Source: an uncultured Clostridia bacterium (GTDB lineage: Bacteria > Bacillota > Clostridia > Oscillospirales > Oscillospiraceae). From it: DNA of 21,804 nucleotides. The position numbers were made by a program, and so were the translations under genes. The stretch lies in contig CALBGG010000043.1 of assembly GCA_937893605.1 (NCBI GenBank), forward strand, positions 1-21,804, written 5' to 3'. Below, in pieces: positions 1 through 6,974 of the stretch; within the stretch, counting starts at the first letter, position 1, and each line of letters starts with the position of its first letter. Below the pieces are notes generated by a model. It was not told the origin of the DNA. It was given only the letters and a program-made list of their open reading frames with translations, and ran no database searches.

Positions 1-559
1 TAGTAAGATAGATGGCTGTCGGGCCGTCCGCGCCGCCGATGATGCCGATGGATGCTGCTTCGGGACCCGTAAAGCCAAGCGCGACGGCGCCGAGGAAGGC
101 TATGAATACGCCCAGCTGCGCGGCTGCGCCGAGAAGCAGACTTTTGGGGTTGGCAAGCAGCGGGCCGAAGTCTGTCATCGCGCCGACGCCGAGGAATATA
201 AGCGAGGGGTAGATACCGGCCTTGACGCCGATGTAGAAGAAGTCAAGCAGACCGGCGTTTGACATCACGTGACCGTAGCTGTGATAATAGGGACTTGCCT
301 CGTCGAGGAAGGCCTCCCACAGCTCGGGGTGATACAGTGCGTTCTCGCCCATGCCGATGAAGTAGCTGAGGTTTGTGAGCAGACAGCCGAAGGCTATGCC
401 GCAAAGCAGCAGGGGCTCGAACTTTTTGACTATGCCGAGGTACAGAAGTACGAAGGCAATTATTATCATAATGAGGTTTTTCCAGCCGCCGTCGGTGACG
501 AAGAACGCGGCAAAGCCGGATTCCATCGCAAGCTTTTGGAGAGTACCCAGAATGTCCAT
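1..559 (-). CDS. Sodium ion-translocating decarboxylase beta subunit (OadB/MmdB/GcdB family), partial
   Basis: The membrane carboxybiotin decarboxylase that couples release of CO2 from carboxybiotin to export of Na+. The gene is cut by the left window edge, so only about 186 N-terminal residues are visible of a family usually near 370-430. The start is the ATG at 559, preceded by GGAGGTAAC. Visible are a hydrophobic helix (about residues 28-43), a second hydrophobic stretch including LLLCGIAFG, and the family signature SIGIIGGADGPTAIY close to the cut edge; the Asp of GGADGP belongs to the conserved Na+/proton-handling region in this family. It is the last visible gene of the four-gene decarboxylase operon, 11 bases after the biotin carrier stop. 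The family assignment is firm; which substrate the complex uses (oxaloacetate, methylmalonyl-CoA or glutaconyl-CoA) cannot be read from this subunit. Confidence 0.93.
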   Translation of the reverse strand, partial: MDILGTLQKLAMESGFAAFFVTDGGWKNLIMIIIAFVLLYLGIVKKFEPLLLCGIAFGCLLTNLSYFIGMGENALYHPELWEAFLDEASPYYHSYGHVMSNAGLLDFFYIGVKAGIYPSLIFLGVGAMTDFGPLLANPKSLLLGAAAQLGVFIAFLGAVALGFTGPEAASIGIIGGADGPTAIYLT

Positions 560-570
560 CCGTTACCTCC

Positions 571-969
571 TTATGCTATGACAACAAGAGGAGCACCGGT
601 CTCGACTACTGCGCCCTTGGCCGTGACGATCTGAGCGACGGTGCCGGACTTGGTTGCGACGATCTCGTTTTCCATTTTCATGGCCTCAAGGACGAGGAGC
701 ACGTCGCCCTCATTTACCTTCTGACCCTGAGTTACGTTTATCTTGAGTATGTTGCCCGGCATGGGGCTTTTTACGACCTCGCCGGCGGCGAGAGCCGCGC
801 CTGCGGGGGCTGCGGGAGCTGCTGCGGCGGGTGCGGCGGCAACTGGAGCCGCTGCAACGGGTGCGGGGGCTGCGGGAGCATAGGCCTCGTACTCGTCGAT
901 GAGCATCGCCTTGCCCTCTTCGACCTCGACCTCGTAGGTTCTGTTATTCAAAGTTACCTTATACTTCAT
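571..969 (-). CDS. Biotin carboxyl carrier subunit of the sodium-pump decarboxylase
   Basis: A 132-residue biotin carrier protein. Residues 1-25 form a short conserved N-terminal segment, residues 30-62 are an Ala/Pro linker made of repeated APVAA/APAA units, and the C-terminal biotinyl domain (about 64-132) contains the biotinylation motif EAMKMEN with the acceptor Lys98. The PMPGN motif at about 69-73 is also typical. It shuttles the carboxyl group from the alpha-subunit transferase to the membrane beta subunit. The start ATG at 969 lies inside the end of the upstream gamma-subunit gene (11-base overlap), so translation is probably coupled. In many oxaloacetate decarboxylases this domain is fused to the alpha subunit; here it is separate, as in methylmalonyl-CoA and glutaconyl-CoA decarboxylases. 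Confidence 0.93.
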   Translation of the reverse strand: MKYKVTLNNRTYEVEVEEGKAMLIDEYEAYAPAAPAPVAAAPVAAAPAAAAPAAPAGAALAAGEVVKSPMPGNILKINVTQGQKVNEGDVLLVLEAMKMENEIVATKSGTVAQIVTAKGAVVETGAPLVVIA

Positions 970-1312
970 CTTCCTTGACCTCCTTGATGGAAATAAAGCG
1001 GAGCTCGTTAATGGGCTTGCCGAGAGAGTCGGCGACGATGGCCATTATCATTGCAGCGTCTTTGGGATCGGTGTTGTAAAGCTTCAGCTCGCCCGCGGAG
1101 CCGGGAGCTGCCGGAGCTTCGGGAGCGGGTGCAGCGGGCTCGGCAGCGGCTGCCGGTGCGGCCGTCTTTGCCTTATTAGCCTGAGCTACCATGATCCTGC
1201 CCATTATCATAACGACGACCATGAGAAGAACAAGGCCGAAGAAAACGACAAGATAGCCCAGAAGCGCCGTCAGCGCGGCGTCGCCGAAGGAAATGTTAAT
1301 CAGATCAGTCAT
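959..1312 (-). CDS. Sodium-pump decarboxylase gamma subunit (OadG family)
   Basis: A 117-residue small membrane subunit. A single transmembrane helix occupies about residues 16-38 (GYLVVFFGLVLLMVVVMIMG) near the N terminus, followed by a basic turn, an Ala/Pro/Glu-rich cytoplasmic linker (about 50-72) and a conserved C-terminal tail that ends in charged residues. OadG-type subunits tie the cytoplasmic carboxyltransferase to the membrane beta subunit; the C-terminal tail contacts the alpha subunit in studied family members. It lies 13 bases after the alpha-subunit stop and overlaps the biotin-carrier gene by 11 bases. The RBS reads GAGGTTTAG just before the ATG at 1312. The assignment rests on topology, composition and operon position as much as on sequence. 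Confidence 0.88.
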   Translation of the reverse strand: MTDLINISFGDAALTALLGYLVVFFGLVLLMVVVMIMGRIMVAQANKAKTAAPAAAAEPAAPAPEAPAAPGSAGELKLYNTDPKDAAMIMAIVADSLGKPINELRFISIKEVKEDEV

Positions 1313-1325
1313 AATCTAAACCTCC

Positions 1326-2708
1326 TCAGGCTTCGGTGATTGTGTAGCGAACGACATTTTCCTCTGCCTCGCGGCGCTTTTCGAAGAAATTCTCCGCGAC
1401 CTGGGGGAATGCGATGTAGCTGAGGACGTCCTCCTCGCATCTTGCGGTGCTGCCGAGGTGCTCGGCGGCTTTTTCGTATACATCGGTCGGAAGAGTGTCG
1501 GCGTAGCGACCCTCAATGGGCTTTTCGCCGCCGAGGATCTTCGCACGGACGGCCTCGTCGATGGGAGCGGGGGTCTTGCCGTATTCGCCGCGGCAGTAGG
1601 CCTTTATCTCGGCACCGACGTTCTTGTAGCGCTCGCCCGCGAGCACATTCTGCACCGCCTGCGAGCCGACAAGCTGGCTCGTCGGGGTGACGAGCGGGGG
1701 ATAGCCCATGTCCTTGCGCACGCGCGGAGTCTCGATAAGAGCTTCATCAAACTTGTCCAGCGCGTTCATCATCTTCAGCTGGCTGAGCAGGTTAGACAGC
1801 ATGCCTCCGGGTATCTGATAGGTCAGACACTGAGTGTCGGTGGTAAGCGAGATGGGGTTGAGCGTACCGTCGGCAAGGTAATCGTTGCGGATGGGCTTGA
1901 AGTAATTGGCCATATCTATTAGTATCTTCTCATCGAGCTGCACGTCATAGCCGAGCTCCTTGAGCGCGTAGTACAGAGTCTCGGTAGCGGGCTGCGAGGT
2001 GCCGCCGGAGAAGGGGGAGATCGCGGTGTCGATAACGTCGGCTCCGGCCTCGATGCCCTTGAGGTAGGTCATGAAGGCAAGACCCGTGGTGCAGTGAGTG
2101 TGAAGAACGACGGGAAGATCGACTGCGTCCTTTATGCCGGAAACGAGGTCATATGCGCTTTTAGGCGTCATGATGCCTGCCATGTCCTTTATGCAGATGG
2201 AGCTTACGCCCATCTGCTTGAGCTCCTTTACCATCTCGACGTACTTTGCAATCGTGTGGACGGGGCTTATTGTGTAGGAAATGGTGCCGGAGGCCATCGC
2301 GCCCTGCTTTATCGTCTCTTCAACGGCGACCTTGAGGTTATCGGTGTCGTTGAGAGCGTCGAATATACGAATGATGTCGATGCCGTTCTTGACCGATGCG
2401 CGCACGAAGCGGCGCACAATATCGTCGGGATAATGCTTATAGCCGAGAATGTTCTGACCGCGCAGCAGCATCTGAAGCTTGGTGTTGGGCATTTTTGCGC
2501 GGATCTTGCGCAGGCGCTCCCACGGATCCTCGTTGAGAAAGCGCAGGCAGACGTCGAAGGTCGCGCCGCCCCAGCATTCAACGGAATAGAATCCGGCCTT
2601 GTCCATCTTTTCGAGGATGGGCTCAAACTTGTCGTAGGGAAGCCTTGTGGCGATAAGTGACTGGTTTGCGTCACGAAGCACGGTTTCCGTAAACTGTACT
2701 TTCTTCAT
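1326..2708 (-). CDS. oadA: Decarboxylase alpha subunit: biotin-dependent carboxyltransferase (oxaloacetate decarboxylase / pyruvate carboxylase subunit B type)
   Basis: A 460-residue carboxyltransferase that moves CO2 from its substrate (probably oxaloacetate) to biotin on the carrier protein. The TIM barrel starts with ETVLRDANQSL; the metal ligand Asp is residue 13, the barrel Lys in IKDMAG is residue 174, and the metal-binding histidines in LHTHCT are residues 203 and 205. A conserved C-terminal region follows from about 270. Typical OadA proteins are near 590 residues and end in a biotin domain; this one stops before it, and a separate biotin carrier is encoded two genes downstream. The start ATG at 2708 has GGGAGGAAA upstream. 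A short hairpin (2735-2749) and a TATAAT-like -10 (2769-2774, no good -35 seen) lie in the leader. The symbol follows the usual annotation; the exact substrate is inferred. Confidence 0.9.
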   Translation of the reverse strand: MKKVQFTETVLRDANQSLIATRLPYDKFEPILEKMDKAGFYSVECWGGATFDVCLRFLNEDPWERLRKIRAKMPNTKLQMLLRGQNILGYKHYPDDIVRRFVRASVKNGIDIIRIFDALNDTDNLKVAVEETIKQGAMASGTISYTISPVHTIAKYVEMVKELKQMGVSSICIKDMAGIMTPKSAYDLVSGIKDAVDLPVVLHTHCTTGLAFMTYLKGIEAGADVIDTAISPFSGGTSQPATETLYYALKELGYDVQLDEKILIDMANYFKPIRNDYLADGTLNPISLTTDTQCLTYQIPGGMLSNLLSQLKMMNALDKFDEALIETPRVRKDMGYPPLVTPTSQLVGSQAVQNVLAGERYKNVGAEIKAYCRGEYGKTPAPIDEAVRAKILGGEKPIEGRYADTLPTDVYEKAAEHLGSTARCEEDVLSYIAFPQVAENFFEKRREAEENVVRYTITEA

Positions 2709-2834
2709 TTTTTCCTCCCGGATTTCAAATTTTCACCTGCACGGCAGGTCGATAGTCTAACATTGTGTATTATAATATAACTTGCTTGTAAATTCTACAC
2801 TTATCTTAGGCAAATTTATCACAATCAGAACGTG

Positions 2835-2865
2835 AAAAAGCAGACAGCTCAGGCTGCCTGCTTTT
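2835..2865 (-). terminator. Rho-independent terminator after the 94-residue hypothetical gene
   Basis: Read on the minus strand, an arm AAAAGCAGGCAGC pairs with GCTGTCTGCTTTT across a 4-base loop with one wobble pair, followed by a T run. It lies 15 bases after the stop of the gene ending at 2881 and closes the penicillin-binding-protein operon. Because the hairpin has an A run on its other side, it may also work on the plus strand. Confidence 0.85.
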
Positions 2866-2880
2866 AATAAAATGTTTTGC

Positions 2881-3165
2881 TTATTTGGATGCCAGCGCTC
2901 TGTCGAGCCAGACGCTTGCGACGTCCATGGCTGCCCAGAAGCCGTCCTTCTCGCTTTTCTTGACGATGCGGTCGCGGGATTTAACGGAGGGATCGGTGAG
3001 CTGAAGCTGGACGGAGACCTTTGTGGCAACGTCGAGATCCTTGACCTTCTTTGTGTCCATTATCTGAAGCATGATGACATATTTGTCGGCCATGCTGCCG
3101 TAATAGACGATGTTTCCTGCGCGCTGCAGGGGATGACCTTTGTATTCAAGCGGTTTGTTAGCCAA
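2881..3165 (-). CDS. Conserved-looking hypothetical protein (94 aa)
   Basis: A 94-residue soluble protein that I cannot assign to a function. It has a compact alpha/beta character, with a beta-rich middle (NIVYYG, KYVIMLQIMDTKK, KVSVQLQLTDP) and a charged helical C terminus that ends in WLDRALASK. There is no signal peptide, membrane helix or cysteine motif. The start is TTG at 3165, chosen because a strong AAGGAGGAA lies 6 bases upstream and no ATG fits. It follows the class A penicillin-binding protein by 23 bases on the same strand and shares its terminator, so the two are probably cotranscribed. A role linked to envelope synthesis is only guilt by association. Confidence 0.8.
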   Translation of the reverse strand: MANKPLEYKGHPLQRAGNIVYYGSMADKYVIMLQIMDTKKVKDLDVATKVSVQLQLTDPSVKSRDRIVKKSEKDGFWAAMDVASVWLDRALASK

Positions 3166-3188
3166 AGTAATTCCTCCTTTTTGCCGTA

Positions 3189-5330
3189 TCAGAAGAGGTC
3201 GCGGAAGTTTGCGAAGATATCATCGACGGCGCCGCCGTTATTCTCTTCGTTATTCTTCTTTTCCTCTTCCTCCTGCTGCTTCTTCTTTTCTTCCTCTTCC
3301 TTCTGCTTGCGCTCTTCCTCGGTAAGCGCCTGCTCCTCGAGCTCCTCGCGGGTGCCGAAGATGCCTGTTGCCGAGCCGCCGTAGGAGATGTTGAATTCCT
3401 TGCGCGGAAGGTCGGCGTGGACGGCGGACATGACCTTCTGCCATATCTGCGTTGCGGGGTTGCCGGAGAACGCCATGGTTTCGGGCGTATCATAGCCTGT
3501 CCAGACGGCGCAGGTGTAGTACGGAGTGTAGCCGCAGAACCAGCGGTCGCGGTTGGCCGAGGTCGTGCCGGTCTTGCCGGCGACGGGCATGTTGCTAAGG
3601 CGCGATTCACTGCCCGTGCCGTAGGTCGCGGCATTGTTGAGCATATAGGTCATGGTGCGCGCCGTCTCCTGCGAGAAGGCCTGGATGGTCTGCGGCTGAT
3701 TATCAAGGATGATCTTGCCGCTGCGGTCCTTGACCATGGTGTAGGTTCGGGAATAGGTGAAAACGCCGTCGTTTGCAAGGGCGGTGTAGGCCTGCGCCAT
3801 CTCGCGCACGGTGATGCCGTAGTGCGGCTCGCCGAGGGCCATTGCCGCGTAGTCGGCGTCGGAGTCTATAAGGCTCGTAACGCCCAGGCGCGAGCGCAGA
3901 AACTCAAGCGAGGCCGACGGGGTCAGCTTATCCATGATCTGCGCGGCAACGGTGTTCTTCGATTTCTGAAGCGCGGTGTTTATTGTGATTATGCCGTCGT
4001 AGGTGTTGGGCGAGTTTTTCGGATACCACGAGGTGTGCGCGAGCCGAACATGAGTTGCGTCAGCGTCGAGCACCAGGGTCGAGGGGCTTATGAGGCCGTA
4101 TTCGATCGCAGGACCGTAGACCGCGATGGGCTTAATGGACGATCCGGGCGGGCGCGTGGTGCCGGTTGCTCTGTTCAGACCGTAGTTTATGTTCTTGTCG
4201 CCCGTGCCGCCGCGCAGAGCCTTTATTTCGCCGGTCGTCTGATCAATGATGACGATGGCGCTCTGAAGCTGTGATTTTGTGCTGCCGTAGGTCTTGGGCA
4301 GCTGCTCCGGATCGGTATATATCGCGTCGACTTTGGCCTGGATGTCCTTATCTATGCAGGCGTAGATCTCATAGCCTGCGTTGTGAACGAGCTGACTTGC
4401 GGCGGTGCGGCTTATGCCCTTCGCCTCGGCAAGGTCGCCGATGACATCCGAGAGGACGACCTCCTCGTAATACGAGTAGACGCTGGAGCTGTCGGGCGAA
4501 TTTTCGCCGCGGACGAATTCGAGCTTCTCGTTCTTGGCCTCCTCATACTCGGACTTGTTGAGGTAGCCCTGCTTATACATCTCGCGCAGGACATTCTCCT
4601 GACGCTCCTTGTTGTTCTCAACGCTGTAGAACGGGTCGTAATATGTCGGCAGATTCGTTATTCCGACGATGGCCGCGGACTCGGCAACGGAAAGATCCTT
4701 CGCGTCCTTGCCGAAGTAGGTCTGCGCCGCCGTCTGAACTCCGTAGCAGCCCTCGCCGAAGTAAACGGCGTTGAGGTAATACTCCAGTATTTCGTCCTTA
4801 TCGTAATTCTTCTCGAGATCAAGCGCCTGGAATATCTCCAGAAGCTTGCGCTGCACGGTTATATCGTCCTGCTGAGTGAGGTTCTTTATAAGCTGCTGCG
4901 TTATCGTCGAGCCGCCGAAGGTCGAGCCGCCGGTGAACATATTGAGCGCCGCGTGCGCCGTGCGGAACCAGTCGACGCCCTTATGCGTGTAAAAGCGCTT
5001 GTCCTCGATGGCAACGAGCGCGTCCTTCATATGCTGGGGTATCTGGTCGCCGTCGACCCAAATGCGGTTTTCGCTGCTTTTAACGGTCGTGAGCTTTTGA
5101 TAATCCCCGTTTGAGTCTTTGTAATAGATAATGCTGGACTGGTTGAGCGTGAAATCGTTCAGGTCGATATCAAGGCTCGGCGTGATGCAGGTCTTAACAT
5201 AAAATGCGAAGATGCACACGAAGATGAGACCCGTCACAACACCGATGAGCAGGATCGTTCCGATGATGCCTAAAACACGGCCGGCCTTGCCTCCGCGCTT
5301 TTCGGCGGCGGGCTCTCTTGCAATATCCAT
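3189..5330 (-). CDS. Class A penicillin-binding protein (PBP1A family), bifunctional transglycosylase/transpeptidase
   Basis: A 713-residue peptidoglycan synthase that polymerises lipid II and cross-links stem peptides outside the membrane. A cytoplasmic basic N terminus is followed by a membrane anchor (about 18-45). The GT51 domain (about 95-260) has the catalytic Glu109 in IEDKRFY and the GGSTITQQLIKN motif. The penicillin-binding domain (about 355-640) has the nucleophile Ser397 in SSIK, SKN at 457-459 and KTG at 586-588. The tail (about 665-713) is a Glu/Lys-rich, probably helical region ending in DDIFANFRDLF. An in-frame ATG 12 codons further upstream is possible, but AAGGAGG (5341-5348) sits correctly only for the ATG at 5330. 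The next gene, 23 bases downstream, is a hypothetical likely in the same transcript. All catalytic motifs are intact. Confidence 0.95.
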   Translation of the reverse strand: MDIAREPAAEKRGGKAGRVLGIIGTILLIGVVTGLIFVCIFAFYVKTCITPSLDIDLNDFTLNQSSIIYYKDSNGDYQKLTTVKSSENRIWVDGDQIPQHMKDALVAIEDKRFYTHKGVDWFRTAHAALNMFTGGSTFGGSTITQQLIKNLTQQDDITVQRKLLEIFQALDLEKNYDKDEILEYYLNAVYFGEGCYGVQTAAQTYFGKDAKDLSVAESAAIVGITNLPTYYDPFYSVENNKERQENVLREMYKQGYLNKSEYEEAKNEKLEFVRGENSPDSSSVYSYYEEVVLSDVIGDLAEAKGISRTAASQLVHNAGYEIYACIDKDIQAKVDAIYTDPEQLPKTYGSTKSQLQSAIVIIDQTTGEIKALRGGTGDKNINYGLNRATGTTRPPGSSIKPIAVYGPAIEYGLISPSTLVLDADATHVRLAHTSWYPKNSPNTYDGIITINTALQKSKNTVAAQIMDKLTPSASLEFLRSRLGVTSLIDSDADYAAMALGEPHYGITVREMAQAYTALANDGVFTYSRTYTMVKDRSGKIILDNQPQTIQAFSQETARTMTYMLNNAATYGTGSESRLSNMPVAGKTGTTSANRDRWFCGYTPYYTCAVWTGYDTPETMAFSGNPATQIWQKVMSAVHADLPRKEFNISYGGSATGIFGTREELEEQALTEEERKQKEEEEKKKQQEEEEKKNNEENNGGAVDDIFANFRDLF

Positions 5331-5536
5331 TCCGGTCAACACCTCCTTGCGAGTGTTATGTGTCAAAACTGAATAAATGCCATAGTATATGTAGTGAGCG
5401 CAATAATCTAATTATATCTGAATTATCATTATATCATGTTATGTCAAGTAAGCGTGGATAATTTGTAAAGTTTTGCGGCAGCCGGATTTGTTTTAAACAT
5501 ATATGGGAATGATAAAATGAAAGGAGAGTGAAGCAG

Positions 5537-5869
5537 TTGAAAAATACATTCAAAAAGCTTACGCTGTGCGTTCTGGCGCTTGCGGCAGTCATAACGGGCA
5601 GCGCCGCAGTAAAAAGTATAAGCGACGCGGATGAAAACAATGAACCGGGGCAAAATGTCAGCCTTGCGGCGGCGGATAAGACCGTCTACTGCCTGCGCGA
5701 CTGGCAGGGCTATATCGCCGTGTTCGAGGGAGACAAGGAAACGCCGACAACGATGACGGATATCCCGACCGAAACGCTGAATAAGGTTGACCGCGAAAAG
5801 CTCAAAAGCGGCATCGAGGCCGAAACGCGAGAGAAACTGCTGTCGCTGTTGGAGGACTTCAGCTCATAA
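5537..5869 (+). CDS. Secreted or membrane-anchored protein with BofC-like C-terminal domain
   Basis: About 110 residues. The N terminus is a signal-anchor: basic residues, then a hydrophobic run LCVLALAAVITGSAAV. After a polar linker, residues from about 48 on read TVYCLRDWQGYIAVFEGD, then IPTETLNKVDREKLKSGIEA and a final LLSLLEDFSS. This order (Y-L-x-x-x-x-G-x-I-A-V-F, P...L...D...L..GI, LLEDF) matches what I know of the BofC C-terminal domain found in many Clostridia, where BofC itself restrains a sporulation protease. The start is TTG at 5537, 8 bases after AAGGAGAG; the GTG at 5528 overlaps that Shine-Dalgarno site and is therefore unlikely. The gene is divergent from the penicillin-binding protein. 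Domain call moderately sure; function in this organism unknown. Confidence 0.75.
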   Translation: MKNTFKKLTLCVLALAAVITGSAAVKSISDADENNEPGQNVSLAAADKTVYCLRDWQGYIAVFEGDKETPTTMTDIPTETLNKVDREKLKSGIEAETREKLLSLLEDFSS

Positions 5870-5873
5870 GCTC

Positions 5874-5902
5874 TTGATTTATTGGCCTGTGTGGGTTAAA
5901 AT
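5874..5902 (+). promoter_or_regulatory. Sigma-A-type promoter for the DUF1292 gene
   Basis: TTGATT (5874-5879), a 17-base spacer and TAAAAT (5897-5902), about 30 bases before the ATG at 5932. It starts right after the stop codon of the preceding gene, so the DUF1292 gene can be transcribed on its own. Confidence 0.65.
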
Positions 5903-5931
5903 GAAAGCATAACAACACAGGAGGAAATACC

Positions 5932-6219
5932 ATGAGCGAAGATTTCGGCAATGATTTTATCACTATAATAGATGATGACGGCAACGAATTCAACCTTGAG
6001 CTGCTCGACACGATAGATTATAACGGCGAGACGTTTTCCGCGTTTCTGCCCGCGGATATGGACGAGGATGATCCCGATTACGGTCTTATCCTGCTGAGCG
6101 TCACCGAGGATGAAAACGGAGACGAGCTTTTTGAATCCATCGACGACGATGCAAAGCTCGAAGAGGTGCACAATATGTTCATGACCATCTTCGAGGCCGA
6201 GGAAGGCGACGAGGAGTAA
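5932..6219 (+). CDS. DUF1292 family protein
   Basis: A 95-residue, very acidic protein of the DUF1292 family. It opens with the typical pattern ITIIDDDGNEFNLELLDTIDYNGETFSAFLP, has the ILLSV..DENGDELFESIDDD core and ends in a Glu/Asp-rich tail. Family members occur widely in Firmicutes and their molecular role is not established. The RBS is AGGAGGAAA, 6 bases before the ATG. It has its own promoter and is followed by the 6S RNA gene. No membrane segment or catalytic motif is visible. Confidence 0.9.
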   Translation: MSEDFGNDFITIIDDDGNEFNLELLDTIDYNGETFSAFLPADMDEDDPDYGLILLSVTEDENGDELFESIDDDAKLEEVHNMFMTIFEAEEGDEE

Positions 6220-6280
6220 GACAAAGAATATATTCATATGTTCCGCCGAGACGGAGTATGATGAATTAAAGAAAAACCAT

Positions 6281-6475
6281 TCCTGCCGTGTTCGCGGTGT
6301 CATATTGACTCAGGGTTCGTTAAACCCACATTTTTAATAAGGGATGCCGATTTGAATCTGCGGATTGCAGGCCTCCCGGCCACGGCCGGACGTTGGAAGC
6401 AGAGAAACAGAGCTTAGGCGACCCACCTGCTACTTTGTGCAGGTTATAACCGAACCCCAACGGCACGGCGGGGAC
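6281..6475 (+). ncRNA. ssrS: 6S RNA (SsrS), Gram-positive type
   Basis: A non-coding stretch of about 195 bases that folds in the 6S pattern. An outer closing stem pairs CTGCCGTG (6283-6290) with CACGGCGG (6464-6471). An inner closing stem pairs GGGTTCG (6313-6319) with CGAACCC (6451-6457). A small hairpin ACCTGC/GCAGGT (6425-6444) lies on the 3' side of the central bubble, preceded by the GGCGACCCACCTGC stretch I associate with Firmicutes 6S RNAs. The terminal arm includes CCGGC/GCCGG (6376-6389). 6S RNA mimics an open promoter and sequesters housekeeping RNA polymerase in stationary phase. A TATGAT at 6257-6262 could be the -10; no good -35 is visible, so the 5' end is uncertain. A strong terminator follows directly. 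Confidence 0.78.
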
Positions 6476-6476
6476 T

Positions 6477-6504
6477 CCCGATGGTTTTCCATCGGGATTT
6501 TTTT
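6477..6504 (+). terminator. Terminator of the 6S RNA
   Basis: A perfect hairpin CCCGATGG-TTTT-CCATCGGG (6477-6496) followed by ATTTTTTT. It ends the 6S RNA transcript and insulates the phage-derived cluster downstream. Confidence 0.92.
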
Positions 6505-6561
6505 ATTTTATATTCACGCGGCAGCATTTGAGCAAATAATTAAATAATGAAGAAAAAACAT

Positions 6562-6597
6562 GCAGTCGAAAAATTTTTTCGGCTGCAAATTTTTTTG
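6562..6597 (+). terminator. Second terminator-like hairpin before the phage-derived cluster
   Basis: GCAGTCGAAAA pairs with TTTTCGGCTGC (one T-G pair), followed by AAATTTTTTTG. It lies 60 bases after the 6S terminator and directly before the palindrome at 6598. It would block read-through from the 6S side into the cluster, so the cluster should depend on its own promoter. Confidence 0.7.
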
Positions 6598-6617
6598 CTT
6601 GTACGCAAACGTACAAG
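6598..6617. promoter_or_regulatory. Operator-like perfect palindrome upstream of the phage-derived cluster
   Basis: CTTGTACG (6598-6605), CAAA, CGTACAAG (6610-6617): two perfect 8-base arms with a 4-base centre, 39 bases before the first ATG of the cluster. It immediately follows a terminator hairpin and is the only clear symmetric site in the leader. It does not match the Bacillus-type LexA box (CGAAC-N4-GTTCG). No sigma-A promoter with both hexamers could be placed around it. It may be a repressor or activator site, or an RNA hairpin in the leader. Confidence 0.45.
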
Positions 6618-6656
6618 TTTCGCCCGAAAACAGCCTATGGGTGAGAGGTGAATTTT

Positions 6657-6974
6657 ATGAATAAGAAAAGATCCGCCGATGCGGATAAGCTTCTCGAAAG
6701 GCTTGCGGTGTCCTCGCCGAACGACGCCGTGAAGCTGCTTTATCTCAGCGCAGAGGATGTGTCCGAGCTCGAGGGGCTCGATCTTTCGCTGCTGAGCGAA
6801 ATAAAACGCGGCCCGAAAGGGGAGGTGGAGCTGAAGTTTGTAAACAAGCTGGCGATCATAAGGGAGCTTATAGAGCTCAAGGCCGCGGCACAGCCGGCTG
6901 GCGGAGACGGCTTCTATGCGGCGCTGGACAAATCGGCAAAGCTTTTGGAGGGCGAGAGGGAAAATGACCTTTGA
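6657..6974 (+). CDS. Small terminase-like protein, short (putative)
   Basis: A 105-residue protein directly upstream of the large terminase, the usual place of the small terminase subunit. The segment GEVELKFVNKLAIIRELIEL resembles the C-terminal 'K-x-K-x-D-K-L-x-A-L-x-x-L' helix of PBSX-type small terminases, but such proteins are usually 150-270 residues with an N-terminal helix-turn-helix, which I do not see here. The start is the ATG at 6657 with GAGAGGTG upstream; an in-frame GTG at 6648 lies inside that ribosome site. It overlaps the large terminase by 11 bases. If it is a small terminase it has lost the DNA-recognition part. Alternative: an unrelated small phage protein. Confidence 0.55.
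   Translation: MNKKRSADADKLLERLAVSSPNDAVKLLYLSAEDVSELEGLDLSLLSEIKRGPKGEVELKFVNKLAIIRELIELKAAAQPAGGDGFYAALDKSAKLLEGERENDL

Noticed and set aside
4383..5114. A 243-codon open frame opposite the penicillin-binding protein gene
   Set aside because: Antisense shadow of the transglycosylase domain; no ribosome site and low-complexity hydrophobic product.
6598..6617. LexA/SOS box before the phage-derived cluster
   Set aside because: The palindrome does not fit the CGAAC-N4-GTTCG consensus of Firmicutes LexA, so SOS control is not supported by sequence.
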